Of a stretch of DNA of 64,000 bases, positions 51,361 through 59,350 are shown piece by piece. The notes under the pieces are model-generated. The model saw nothing but the letters and a program-made list of their open reading frames with translations. It was not told the origin of the DNA and made no database searches. A program made the position numbers and the translations under genes. Positions within the stretch are counted from its first letter, which is position 1, and every line of letters starts with the position of its first letter. Origin of the DNA: Chloroflexota bacterium. GTDB lineage: Bacteria; Chloroflexota; UBA11872; VXNJ01. The DNA lies in NCBI GenBank assembly GCA_026707405.1, contig JAPOWW010000013.1:43701-107700 (forward strand). The letters run 5' to 3'.

Positions 51361-51505
51361 CCTAAACTGGCGCGCGAAGTCTCCGCTTCAGGGCTGGGCG
51401 GCCGCGGTCTTCCGAGTAAGCGGGATAGGCGTCTCTGACGTACGATTCCGCTGGCGACTCCTCGAACCGTGGCCCGGGAATTACCGTCAGGAACCGCTAA
51501 TCGAA

Positions 51506-52816
51506 TTGGACCGAAACCGTGCTCCCGTTCGTGTGGGGATGTTGGGGCTGGGCACCGTTGGTGCCGGTGTCGCCGACGTCCTGCAAGGTAAGGACTCGTC
51601 CCTGGGCCGCCGCCTGGGCAGACCCATCGTGCTCGGCAAGGTGCTTGTCAGGGACCTCAACAAGACTCGTGCGGTCCCCTCCCGGTTGCTTACCGCCTCC
51701 GCTGCCGAGGTGATCGATTCGCCCGACATCGATCTCGTCGTCGAGGTCCTGGGCGGAGTCGATCCCGCCTTCGACTACGTCCGCCGGTCGCTCGAAAACG
51801 GCAAGCACGTTATCACCGCCAACAAGGAGCTTATGGCCCATCACGGCCTGGAGCTTCTCAGAGTCTCCCAGGAGCACGGCTGCGACCTCTTCTTCGAAGC
51901 CAGCGTCGGCGGCGGAATCCCGCTGATCGGTCCCTTCCGTCAGGACCTCGCCGCCAACGAGATCACCGAAATCCACGCCATCATCAACGGCACCACCAAT
52001 TACATTCTCACCCGCATGACCGAGGACGGCGCGAGCTTTGACCAGGCTCTCGAAGAGGCCACGGCGAAGGGTTACGCCGAGCCGGACCCGACCAACGACG
52101 TCGACGGCCACGACTCCGCCTACAAGCTGGCCATTCTGGCAAGCCTCGCGTTCGGCGGGCCTGTCCCGCCCGAAGCCGTCTACAAGGAGGGCATACGTCA
52201 TCTCTCCCCGGTCGACTTCGACTACGCTCGGGAGCTCGGCTACACCATAAAGCTGCTCGCGACTTCCAAGCGGGATGCCGCCGGCGTCGAGGTCCGGGTG
52301 CATCCCGCGCTCGTGACGCGCGACTACCTGCTCAGCCAGGTGAGCGGTGTCGAGAACGCCGTGCGCATAAAAGGTGACCTTCTCGGCCATGCTCTCTTCG
52401 CGGGACGGGGCGCCGGACCGGGGCCTACGTCCAGCGCGATAGTCGCCGATCTGATCGACCTCGTCCACAACATCAACTCCGGTGCTCACGCAAGGGTCCC
52501 GGCTCGATTCGACGAAAACCTGGTCATCAAGCCGATGAGCCAGGTATTCAGCCGGTACTACTTCCGGGTGTGGGTCGCCGACCGCGCCGGAGTGCTCGCG
52601 CGGATCGGCCAGGTGTGCGCGACCACGGGCATCAGCATCGCGGCCCTGGTCCAGAAAGAGGCCGACCCGTCCTCCGGCACCGCCGAGATTGTCATTCTCA
52701 CTCACGCCGCCAGGGAAGCCGACATGCAGGCTGCCGTCGCCGGGATCGCCGGCCTCGAAGTCGTCGACCGCGTCGCCACGCTCCTGCGAGTCGAAGACCT
52801 GACCGACCAGGACTGA
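51506..52816 (+). CDS. hom: Homoserine dehydrogenase with ACT domain
   Basis: A 436-residue NAD(P)-dependent homoserine dehydrogenase. The Rossmann start is VGMLGLGTVGAGVADVLQ, then VITANKELMAHHG, FFEASVGGGIPLIGP, INGTTNYILTRM (the GTxNYI signature) and AEPDPTNDVDGHDSAYKLAIL. The C-terminal ACT domain (YYFRVWVADRAGVLARIGQV) usually senses threonine. I use TTG 51506, giving 11 residues before the fold; GTG 51533 is an alternative, and the longer open frame overlaps the transporter gene. It is followed 8 bases later by thrC, so together they make threonine from aspartate semialdehyde. Confidence 0.93.
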   Translation: MDRNRAPVRVGMLGLGTVGAGVADVLQGKDSSLGRRLGRPIVLGKVLVRDLNKTRAVPSRLLTASAAEVIDSPDIDLVVEVLGGVDPAFDYVRRSLENGKHVITANKELMAHHGLELLRVSQEHGCDLFFEASVGGGIPLIGPFRQDLAANEITEIHAIINGTTNYILTRMTEDGASFDQALEEATAKGYAEPDPTNDVDGHDSAYKLAILASLAFGGPVPPEAVYKEGIRHLSPVDFDYARELGYTIKLLATSKRDAAGVEVRVHPALVTRDYLLSQVSGVENAVRIKGDLLGHALFAGRGAGPGPTSSAIVADLIDLVHNINSGAHARVPARFDENLVIKPMSQVFSRYYFRVWVADRAGVLARIGQVCATTGISIAALVQKEADPSSGTAEIVILTHAAREADMQAAVAGIAGLEVVDRVATLLRVEDLTDQD

Positions 52817-52824
52817 AGTTGCCG

Positions 52825-53886
52825 ATGCCCGCCCCCGCCGCCGGAAAAGGCGTAATCGAGCGATACAGGTCGCTCCTGCCCGTCACCGACGCCACGCCGG
52901 CAATCACCCTGGGTGAGGGCGGCACGCCCCTGGTCCGAATGCCCGCTCTCGAAGAGCGCGTGGGAGCCGCCGAAGTCTGGCTCAAGCTCGAGGGTTGCAA
53001 TCCGACCGGCTCGTTCAAGGATCGTGGCATGGTCGTGGCCGTCGCCAAGGCGCTCGAAGAGGGCGCGCACACTGTCGTATGTGCCTCCACCGGCAACACG
53101 TCCGCCTCCGCGGCCGCCTACGCCGCCCGCGCGGGCATCGAGTGCGTCATCATCGTTGCGGCCGCGAAGGTGGCTCTCGGCAAGCTCGCCCAGACGCGCG
53201 CCTACAGCGCCAGGGTGATCGATATAGGCTCTGACTTCGACACCGGGCTGCGGCTCGCCAGGGACCTTTCCGAGCATCCTGGAGTTACGCTGGTCAACTC
53301 GATCAACGAAAACCGCCTGCAAGGTCAGAAAACGGCGGCTTTCGAGATCGTCGACGAGCTCGGTTTCGCCCCCGACGAGTTATTCATTCCGGTCGGCAAC
53401 GCCGGCAACATTTCCGCCTACTGGGCCGGATTCCGGCAATACAAGGAAACCGGCGAGGCCTGCGGCGCGCCCGCTATGAGGGGGTTTCAGGCCGCCGGCG
53501 CCGCGCCCATCGTCCTCGACCGGCCCGTGACCAATCCGCGGACAATCGCCTCCGCTCTTCGCATAGGCAACCCCGCCAGTTGGGCTAAGGCTGTGCGGGC
53601 CAGCCGGGAATCGGCCGGAAGTATCGAAAAAGTGACTGACGATCAGATTCTCGACGCCTACCGGCTTCTCGGTAGCCTGGGCGTGTTCTGCGAGCCTGCC
53701 TCGGCGGCCTCGGTTGCGGGACTGATCGACCGCGGCGAGCGGGGCTTGATGGACGCAGGCTCTCGCGCCGTCTGCATAATCACCGGGCACGGGCTCAAGG
53801 ACCCCGAAATCGCCGACCGGGAATCCGTGGGCGCCTTGAAATGCTCCGCCGACCCCTCCGCCGTGGCACGGCTGCTCGGCTGGTAG
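52825..53886 (+). CDS. thrC: Threonine synthase
   Basis: A 353-residue PLP enzyme converting O-phosphohomoserine to threonine. Features: YRSLLPVTD, LGEGGTPLVRMPALEE, the PLP lysine in CNPTGSFKDRGMVVA, CASTGNTSASAAAYAARAG, PVGNAGNISAYWAGF (phosphate-binding glycines) and IGNPASWAKAVRA. The length fits class 1 (short) threonine synthases. ATG 52825 is 8 bases after the hom stop, with AGGA in the upstream gene's end. The frame is open further upstream but overlaps hom. Confidence 0.94.
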   Translation: MPAPAAGKGVIERYRSLLPVTDATPAITLGEGGTPLVRMPALEERVGAAEVWLKLEGCNPTGSFKDRGMVVAVAKALEEGAHTVVCASTGNTSASAAAYAARAGIECVIIVAAAKVALGKLAQTRAYSARVIDIGSDFDTGLRLARDLSEHPGVTLVNSINENRLQGQKTAAFEIVDELGFAPDELFIPVGNAGNISAYWAGFRQYKETGEACGAPAMRGFQAAGAAPIVLDRPVTNPRTIASALRIGNPASWAKAVRASRESAGSIEKVTDDQILDAYRLLGSLGVFCEPASAASVAGLIDRGERGLMDAGSRAVCIITGHGLKDPEIADRESVGALKCSADPSAVARLLGW

Positions 53887-53889
53887 AGG

Positions 53890-54240
53890 TCAGTCCGTGA
53901 GCTGCCGGAAAGCCTCCTCGATGTCCTGTTGCAGCTTGCGGTTGTTCTGTTCGATGGCGTGAGCCACCGCCTCGGATACCGCCGCCACCTGCATCCGGTT
54001 TAGGCCGGACTTGGTCCGCAGCACTCTCTCGGTATGTTCCAGCAGCTGATCGAACGTCAGTCCGATGTCCGCCGGCTGCGACAGGTCCTCGGTTTTGCCG
54101 GGGGCGGCCGGCTCGAACTCGATGTTCATGCAGGTCGGACAGGGCCTTACGATTGACCCCGCGCGCACGATAGTCATGTGACCGCAGCGGCTGCACACGA
54201 GCCGCGTATCAACGTCAACTCTTCGGCCGATACTTGCCAT
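53890..54240 (-). CDS. Zinc-ribbon protein with helical C-terminus
   Basis: A 116-residue protein that I cannot name. The N-terminus is a treble-clef or zinc ribbon with CSRCGHMTIVRAGSIVRPCPTC (given by its pairs CxxC at 16-19 and CxxC at 34-37). From residue 62 it is predicted helical (LTFDQLLEHTERVLRTKSG, AHAIEQNNRKLQQDIEEAF), probably a short coiled coil. It converges with thrC 4 bases away. It may be a small nucleic-acid or protein adaptor. Confidence 0.65.
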   Translation of the reverse strand: MASIGRRVDVDTRLVCSRCGHMTIVRAGSIVRPCPTCMNIEFEPAAPGKTEDLSQPADIGLTFDQLLEHTERVLRTKSGLNRMQVAAVSEAVAHAIEQNNRKLQQDIEEAFRQLTD

Positions 54241-54355
54241 TAGGCACCTCGCGCCTAGAATTTAACACCTTTGACGTCGGTCACTTTGCCGCCGCGCCAG
54301 AAACCGCCTGGCCCTGGACAAGCGCCCGCTCGGGAAGCCACGTCAGCGAGGCTGT

Positions 54356-55000
54356 CTAGCTGCTCTTTTCCCTCACCGCCACACCCGCCACGCTTGAAAG
54401 CTGCTCTGCGGAGACCGCTCCCGACCGCAAGATAGTCAGGTGTCCCTTGCTGATGTCGATCACCGTGGAAGCCACTCCGCCGACCGGGCCGCCGTCGAGA
54501 ACGTAGTCCACTGAGCCGCCAAGGCTGTCATAAGCTTCCATGGCCGTTACGGCGGGCGGGCGGCCGCTTCGGTTCGCGCTCGTTCCAATCAGAAACGACC
54601 CCGCCAGCTCGACCAGCCGTCTGGTCAGTTCCCACCCGGGCACGCGAAGTCCCAGCGTCCCGCCAGGCCCCAGCAGTAGTTCGTCGACCGACTCTCTCGC
54701 CTTCACGACGATAGTCAGTGCGCCGGGCCAAAATGCGGAAGCCAGGTCGTCCATTAAGGAATTCGGTTCCACCAGCAATTCCGCATCCCCCGCGTGGGCC
54801 AGCAGCACCGGCAGCCCTTTGCCTTCGTCGCGTTCTTTGGTCGCCACGAGCCGTCTTACGGGCCCCGGCTGGCGGGGGTCCGCTCCCAGTCCGTAGAGAG
54901 TGTCGGTCGGAAAGACGATTACCCCGCCATTGCGCACCGTCTCGGCGGCCCGTTCGATGTCGCCGCCGAAATTGTCCGGGGGAGCGTCCGACCGGCTCAA
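54356..55000 (-). CDS. tsaC: L-threonylcarbamoyladenylate synthase (Sua5/YrdC family)
   Basis: A 214-residue enzyme that makes the threonylcarbamoyl-AMP used for the t6A tRNA modification. Family landmarks: GGVIVFPTDTLYGLGADP at the start, KERDEGKGLPVLLAH, FWPGALTIVVKA, LGLRVPGWEL and LIGTSANRSGRPP. I start at TTG 55000, which overlaps the TGA of the HAD gene as TTGA; no ATG or GTG is close, and the upstream frame is not coding. It is the third gene of the nfo-HAD-tsaC operon. Confidence 0.9.
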   Translation of the reverse strand: MSRSDAPPDNFGGDIERAAETVRNGGVIVFPTDTLYGLGADPRQPGPVRRLVATKERDEGKGLPVLLAHAGDAELLVEPNSLMDDLASAFWPGALTIVVKARESVDELLLGPGGTLGLRVPGWELTRRLVELAGSFLIGTSANRSGRPPAVTAMEAYDSLGGSVDYVLDGGPVGGVASTVIDISKGHLTILRSGAVSAEQLSSVAGVAVREKSS

Positions 55001-55827
55001 GCTCTCTCGTCCAGGATGAATCTCTCTATCGCCGCCGCCACGCCGTCTTCCTCCACCGTCCCGGTGACAAACTGCGCGTTGCTGATGACCTCCGGCGCGG
55101 AGTTTCGCATCGCGACGCCCATGCCGGCTGCGGCGACCATGTCGATGTCGTTCAAATCGTCGCCGATGGCCATTACGTTTTCGAGTGGTATGTCCAGCCG
55201 CTTCGCCAGGTATTTGAGAGCCTTGCCCTTCGAGACGTACGGGTTGATTGTCTCTGCGAAGGTGGGATATGAGCGCGTTACGTACAAACGCTCCCCAAAC
55301 CGCTCCGAGAGTTCCGCGATTATCTTCAACGTCGTCGACTCGTCGGTGACCAGTACGAGCTTTAGAACGTCTCGGTCCAGCCAATCGGTCAGATCGCCCA
55401 CTATGTTCGGTTCGACGTTGGCTCGGTCTAGGTAGAACTTCCCCTCTGGCGTCAGCTCGGCCATGTACACCTCGTCGCCCGCGAAGGCGTTGACGTGATA
55501 GTCGTTTTCCCGAGCGTAGTGCAGCACTTCGAGCGCGATTTCCCGGTCGATTCCGGTTTCCGATATGACCTCCCCGCTCACGGGTTCTCGAATCTGCGCT
55601 CCCTGGTAGCAGATGAGCGGAGTGACGATCCCCAGTTGATCGGCGTAGGGCTTGGCGGCGGGGTACATGCGTCCCGTCGCCAGCGTCACTTTGACGCCGA
55701 GCTTCACCGCCGCTTGCACGGCCCGCGCCGACCTTGCCGAGATTTCCGGCGACTCCCCGATGAGAGTGCCGTCGAGGTCCAGCGCGACTAGCTTGTATTC
55801 GACCGCCTGGTTGGTTTGTAGCTTCAT
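54997..55827 (-). CDS. HAD-family phosphatase (Cof type)
   Basis: A 276-residue Cof-like HAD hydrolase (class IIB cap). Motif I is LVALDLDGTLIG with the nucleophile and acid aspartates, motif II VTLATGRMYPAAKPYA, motif III a lysine in GKALKYLAKRLD and motif IV AIGDDLNDIDMVAAAGMGVAM. It dephosphorylates sugar phosphates, nucleotides or flavin precursors; the substrate is not determined. Its ATG overlaps the nfo stop (ATGA) and its stop overlaps the tsaC start, so all three are translationally coupled. Confidence 0.9.
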   Translation of the reverse strand: MKLQTNQAVEYKLVALDLDGTLIGESPEISARSARAVQAAVKLGVKVTLATGRMYPAAKPYADQLGIVTPLICYQGAQIREPVSGEVISETGIDREIALEVLHYARENDYHVNAFAGDEVYMAELTPEGKFYLDRANVEPNIVGDLTDWLDRDVLKLVLVTDESTTLKIIAELSERFGERLYVTRSYPTFAETINPYVSKGKALKYLAKRLDIPLENVMAIGDDLNDIDMVAAAGMGVAMRNSAPEVISNAQFVTGTVEEDGVAAAIERFILDERA

Positions 55828-56780
55828 TTACGTACCCTTGCTGGTACGCGCTTCGCCACGCGCACCTTGGATCGCTTCCCGGCGGCGGCCTGCTCGGCGC
55901 GTCGGGCGATGGCCTGCGGACTCTCGTCCAGTCTGCCGACCAGCGAGCGCATTATGTCCATGTTCGCCTCGTCCGGTCCGTTCCCGTCGAATCCGGGAGT
56001 CTCCAGGATGGCCGGGATGCCAGCCAGCCGAGGCTCCAGCAGCACGTGCGCGATCCCCTCGTACCCGATGTGTCCCTGTCCCAGGTTTTCGTGCCGGTCC
56101 AGATTTCGGCCGCATTCGACCTTGGAGTCGTTGATGTGCAGGGCCATGACACGCCCCAGGCCCACCGCCGATTCGATCTCCCGGAGCATCAGGTTCAGGC
56201 CCGCCTCCTCCCTCAAGTCGTAGCCGAACGCGAACGCGTGGGCGGTATCGATGCACACTCCCAGCATCCGGTCGTCGTCGACCGCGTCGAATATCGCCGC
56301 GAAATCGCTGAACCTCCCGCCGATCAGGCGGCTGTTGCCCGCCGTGTTTTCCAGGAGCAGCGGCGTGCTGCTTCCGGAGTGTTCGCGCGCCCGCGTCAGA
56401 CCCTCCACGACCGAGTCGATCACTCCTTCGAGTCCCAGTCCGTAGTTGCTGCCGAGATGCACCACCAGACCGTCCAGCCCCAGCAGATCGCATATCTTCA
56501 GCCCGTCGCTCAGTGAGCGGATCGATTTCTCGTAGATTTCGGGCTTCGTATGCTTTGCGCCGAGATTGATCAGGTAGATAGCGTGAGAAAATATCGGACC
56601 CAGCCCGGCCTTTTCCCGCGCCTCTCTGAACGACTCGATCTCCTTGTCGGCGTAGCTCTTCGGTTTCCATTGGATCTTGTTGCTGCCGAATATCTGGGCG
56701 GTCTCACAGCCAAGCTCTACAGCTCTGTCTATGCCGAAGTTGTTTTTCTTGGTGGCGCTGCAATGCGCTCCGAGCAGCAT
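55824..56780 (-). CDS. nfo: Deoxyribonuclease IV (endonuclease IV, AP endonuclease)
   Basis: A 318-residue endonuclease IV that cuts at abasic sites in DNA. The trinuclear zinc site residues are recognisable in LLGAHCS, GLVVHLGSNYG, PLLLENTAGNS, GVCIDTAHAFAFG, ALHINDSK, ENLGQGHIGYEG and ILETPGFDG. The last 40 residues form a basic tail (RAEQAAAGKRSKVRVAKR) beyond the usual length. I start at ATG 56780, with GGAGGAG 12 bases upstream; a TTG nine codons earlier would overlap that ribosome site. Confidence 0.94.
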   Translation of the reverse strand: MLLGAHCSATKKNNFGIDRAVELGCETAQIFGSNKIQWKPKSYADKEIESFREAREKAGLGPIFSHAIYLINLGAKHTKPEIYEKSIRSLSDGLKICDLLGLDGLVVHLGSNYGLGLEGVIDSVVEGLTRAREHSGSSTPLLLENTAGNSRLIGGRFSDFAAIFDAVDDDRMLGVCIDTAHAFAFGYDLREEAGLNLMLREIESAVGLGRVMALHINDSKVECGRNLDRHENLGQGHIGYEGIAHVLLEPRLAGIPAILETPGFDGNGPDEANMDIMRSLVGRLDESPQAIARRAEQAAAGKRSKVRVAKRVPARVRK

Positions 56781-57021
56781 CGTCTTGGATTGCTCCTCCG
56801 CTGGCAATCGAGTCCCTCGCGTCGCGTGTGTACGCTACCAGGGTTGCGCTGCTCCGGCAGTCAGCCGGTCATCGCATTTGGGTAGGCAGATTCTATACGT
56901 GCGGCAAGACAGCTTCTCACTCGCCGTTCCGCCTCGTGCGACTGTCCGGGCTAAAATCTCCCTGGTTCCGGAGAGATCGCTGGGACGAATATCGGTGTCG
57001 CACTACGAGAGGATTTGACGG

Positions 57022-58035
57022 TTGTCTTCATCTGACGCTATTCGGATTGGATTCATCGGAGTTGGCGGTCGGGCGCGGTCTCATCTGCGGGCGGTATCGG
57101 CTGTCGACGGAGCGGAAATTGTCGCTGTCGCCGACATAGACGGCGCCCGCGCCCGCGCCGTTGCGGAAGACCACGGCGTGTCGGCGTACGAGAGCGCGGC
57201 GGAAATGCTCGATGCCCAGACTCTCGACGCCGTGTGGATAGTCACCCCGCCAGCGTTCCACAGAGAGCCCTTTGTCGAAGCCGCCGAGCGCGGCGTGCAC
57301 GTCTACGTGGAGAAACCCGTTGCGCTCAATATGACCGACGCGCTGGCGATGGAAGAAGCCGCCGACCGGGCCGGGATCCTGGCCGCCGTCAGTTATCAGA
57401 TTCGTTATCTCGACACAGTGGCCGAGGTCAACCGGACGTTCGAGTCCAAAGACCTCGCCCTGCTCAATGCTCACTACTACTGGCAATCGCCCGGCCGGTG
57501 GGCGCTCGATACGGCCTTGTCCGGCGGTCAGATAGTCGAGCAGGCCACCCATCTCGCCGACCTGATGCGGTACTGGGCCGGCGATGTCGAGACCGTTCAC
57601 GCGGCATACGCCCTGCGGGCCCACAAGGGTGATGAAGACTTCCGGACCTGGGACGCCAATACCGTAAATCTCGTTTTCGCCTCGGGCGCGGTTGGCTCCC
57701 TCGCGAGCACGTACGCTTTGTTTGCTGGCGTCCCCCAGAACGTGCGGATAGACCTCATAGCAGGCGGGCTGTACGCCCGGTTCACTTACCAGGACCTCCA
57801 CGTTTATGCGCAAGGTCAATCGAGAAGCATGGACGCCGCCGTACAACCGGATGTAGCAGCGTCGACGGCGTTCATACACGCAATCAGGACAGGTGACTCA
57901 ACCGGGATTCTCACCCCCCTCGCCGACTCCAACCGGACGCTCGCCGTCACGCTTGCCGCAAACGAGTCGGCAGTCACCGGTCAGCCCGTCAACGTCAACG
58001 ACTTCATCGACATGCATTCCCCGTCCGGAGATTAG
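57022..58035 (+). CDS. Gfo/Idh/MocA-family oxidoreductase
   Basis: A 337-residue NAD(P)-dependent oxidoreductase. It begins IRIGFIGVGGRARSHLRAV, has the family signature GVHVYVEKPVALNMTDAL, and a substrate-side segment GGQIVEQATHLADLMRYW with the expected histidine. The start is TTG 57022, with AGAGGA 8 bases upstream. The racemase-like gene follows after 11 bases, so the two are cotranscribed, perhaps in degradation of a sugar-derived or amino-polyol compound. A 241-base spacer separates it from the divergent nfo start. Confidence 0.87.
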   Translation: MSSSDAIRIGFIGVGGRARSHLRAVSAVDGAEIVAVADIDGARARAVAEDHGVSAYESAAEMLDAQTLDAVWIVTPPAFHREPFVEAAERGVHVYVEKPVALNMTDALAMEEAADRAGILAAVSYQIRYLDTVAEVNRTFESKDLALLNAHYYWQSPGRWALDTALSGGQIVEQATHLADLMRYWAGDVETVHAAYALRAHKGDEDFRTWDANTVNLVFASGAVGSLASTYALFAGVPQNVRIDLIAGGLYARFTYQDLHVYAQGQSRSMDAAVQPDVAASTAFIHAIRTGDSTGILTPLADSNRTLAVTLAANESAVTGQPVNVNDFIDMHSPSGD

Positions 58036-58046
58036 GAGCGACAACG

Positions 58047-58709
58047 TTGGGCAAGAAGGTGACGCTCGTGCACACGACGCCCGTGGCCATGGGGCCTGTC
58101 AACGACGCCTTTCGGGAAATCTATCCCGAAGCTGAAGTCCGCAACGTTCTCGACGACCGGCTGCTCGCCGACTTGCAGGATGCCGACGGCCGGTTCAGTC
58201 CTGGCCTGAGACGCCGTCTGGCCAAGCTGATCGACTACGGCGAGTCCTCGGGTACGGACGCGATCCTTCTGACCTGCAACAGCTATAGTCAGGTCGCGCC
58301 GCCGATTGGCGAGCTGGTCGACGTCCCGTTCTTTCGCGCCGATGACGCGCTTCTGGACAAGGCCGTCGACTCCGGTAACGTCATAGGCCTCATCGCAACG
58401 GTGCCCACGGCGCTGGAATACGCCTCCGGCGAGCTGTCCGCGCGTGCCGAGGCCCTGGGCCGGACCGCCACGGTCGTGGGCCGTTTGCGGGAAGACGCCT
58501 TCCAGGCGCTGGGGCGCGGCGAGACCGGCGAGCATGATCGCATTCTCGTCGAGACGATCCGCGAATTGGAGCCTCAGGTGGACGTTATCGCGCTCGCGCA
58601 ATACTCGATGGCGCGCGTTATGCCGCTCATTCCGGCAGACCTGACAGTACCGGTTCTCTCGAGCCCGCATACGGGCGTGGAGCGAATCAAGGCGGCGCTC
58701 GGAGACTGA
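58047..58709 (+). CDS. Asp/Glu racemase superfamily protein (single-cysteine type)
   Basis: A 220-residue member of the aspartate/glutamate/hydantoin racemase superfamily. The fold starts VTLVHTTPVAMGPVNDAF, and the first catalytic cysteine is in LLTCNSYSQVAPP. At the place of the second cysteine the protein has IALAQYSMARVM, so like the arylmalonate decarboxylase and similar branches it keeps only one. It may therefore be a decarboxylase, isomerase or lyase instead of a true racemase. The start is TTG 58047, with TAGGAG overlapping the stop of the oxidoreductase. Confidence 0.82.
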   Translation: MGKKVTLVHTTPVAMGPVNDAFREIYPEAEVRNVLDDRLLADLQDADGRFSPGLRRRLAKLIDYGESSGTDAILLTCNSYSQVAPPIGELVDVPFFRADDALLDKAVDSGNVIGLIATVPTALEYASGELSARAEALGRTATVVGRLREDAFQALGRGETGEHDRILVETIRELEPQVDVIALAQYSMARVMPLIPADLTVPVLSSPHTGVERIKAALGD

Positions 58710-58788
58710 GCCGGTCGCCACATATTTCCGCTTTTCTCGTTATCCTGAGAAGACCAAGCACACATATTCGACGTCGGAGGGTCTGATC

Positions 58789-59280
58789 TTGCAGATGCGC
58801 AGTAAGGGCTGGTTACTAGTTTTGTTGCTTACTGGCGCGCTGGTCGTCCTGACGGCGTGCGAAGAGCAAGCTCAACCGCAGGTGCAGGATGACCTCGAAG
58901 CTCGCGTAAGCAGGATTGAGGCGACCTTGCAGGGCATTCAGGCCCAGCTCGAAGTGCCGACTCCCACGCCGCTTCCTACCGCCACTCCCGCCCCCACGGC
59001 CACGCCTCAACCTACCGCTACGCCCTATCCGACCCCCACGCCCCCTGACGTACCGGTCGTGACGGCGGTTCCAACGGCGTCGTCAGCCGGCGCGACCGTC
59101 AACGCCGACAACGGTCTCAACGTCCGGGCCGAGCCGACCACCGAGGCCGAAGTCCTGCGAGTGCTCGATCACGAGTCGGAAGTCTCGCTCACGGGACGCT
59201 CCGCCACATCCGGCGACGCCGATTGGGTCGAGCTTGAGGACGGCGGCTGGGTTCAGTCGCAGTACTTGATATTCAATTGA
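58789..59280 (+). CDS. SH3-domain lipoprotein
   Basis: A 163-residue lipoprotein. The signal ends with lipobox LTAC (cysteine near 22). A short coiled-coil-like segment follows (DDLEARVSRIEATLQGIQAQLE), then a Thr/Pro linker (PTPLPTATPAPTATPQ) and a C-terminal SH3-like domain, NGLNVRAEPTTEAEVLRVL to WVELEDGGWVQSQYL. TTG 58789 has GGAGG 8 bases upstream, a better fit than the ATG two codons later. Its SH3 domain matches that of the protein at 6.97 kb, including the WVQSQYL end. Confidence 0.82.
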   Translation: MQMRSKGWLLVLLLTGALVVLTACEEQAQPQVQDDLEARVSRIEATLQGIQAQLEVPTPTPLPTATPAPTATPQPTATPYPTPTPPDVPVVTAVPTASSAGATVNADNGLNVRAEPTTEAEVLRVLDHESEVSLTGRSATSGDADWVELEDGGWVQSQYLIFN

Positions 59281-59350
59281 TGCCCGGAACGGTTCTCGGC
59301 GCCAGCTAATTGCGCGCTTGCAAGACTCAAAAAGCGGAAGGTGAGTAGTC

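Noticed and set aside
51497..52705. 402-residue frame antisense to homoserine dehydrogenase
   Set aside because: It is a shadow of a gene with clear GTxNYI and ACT motifs.
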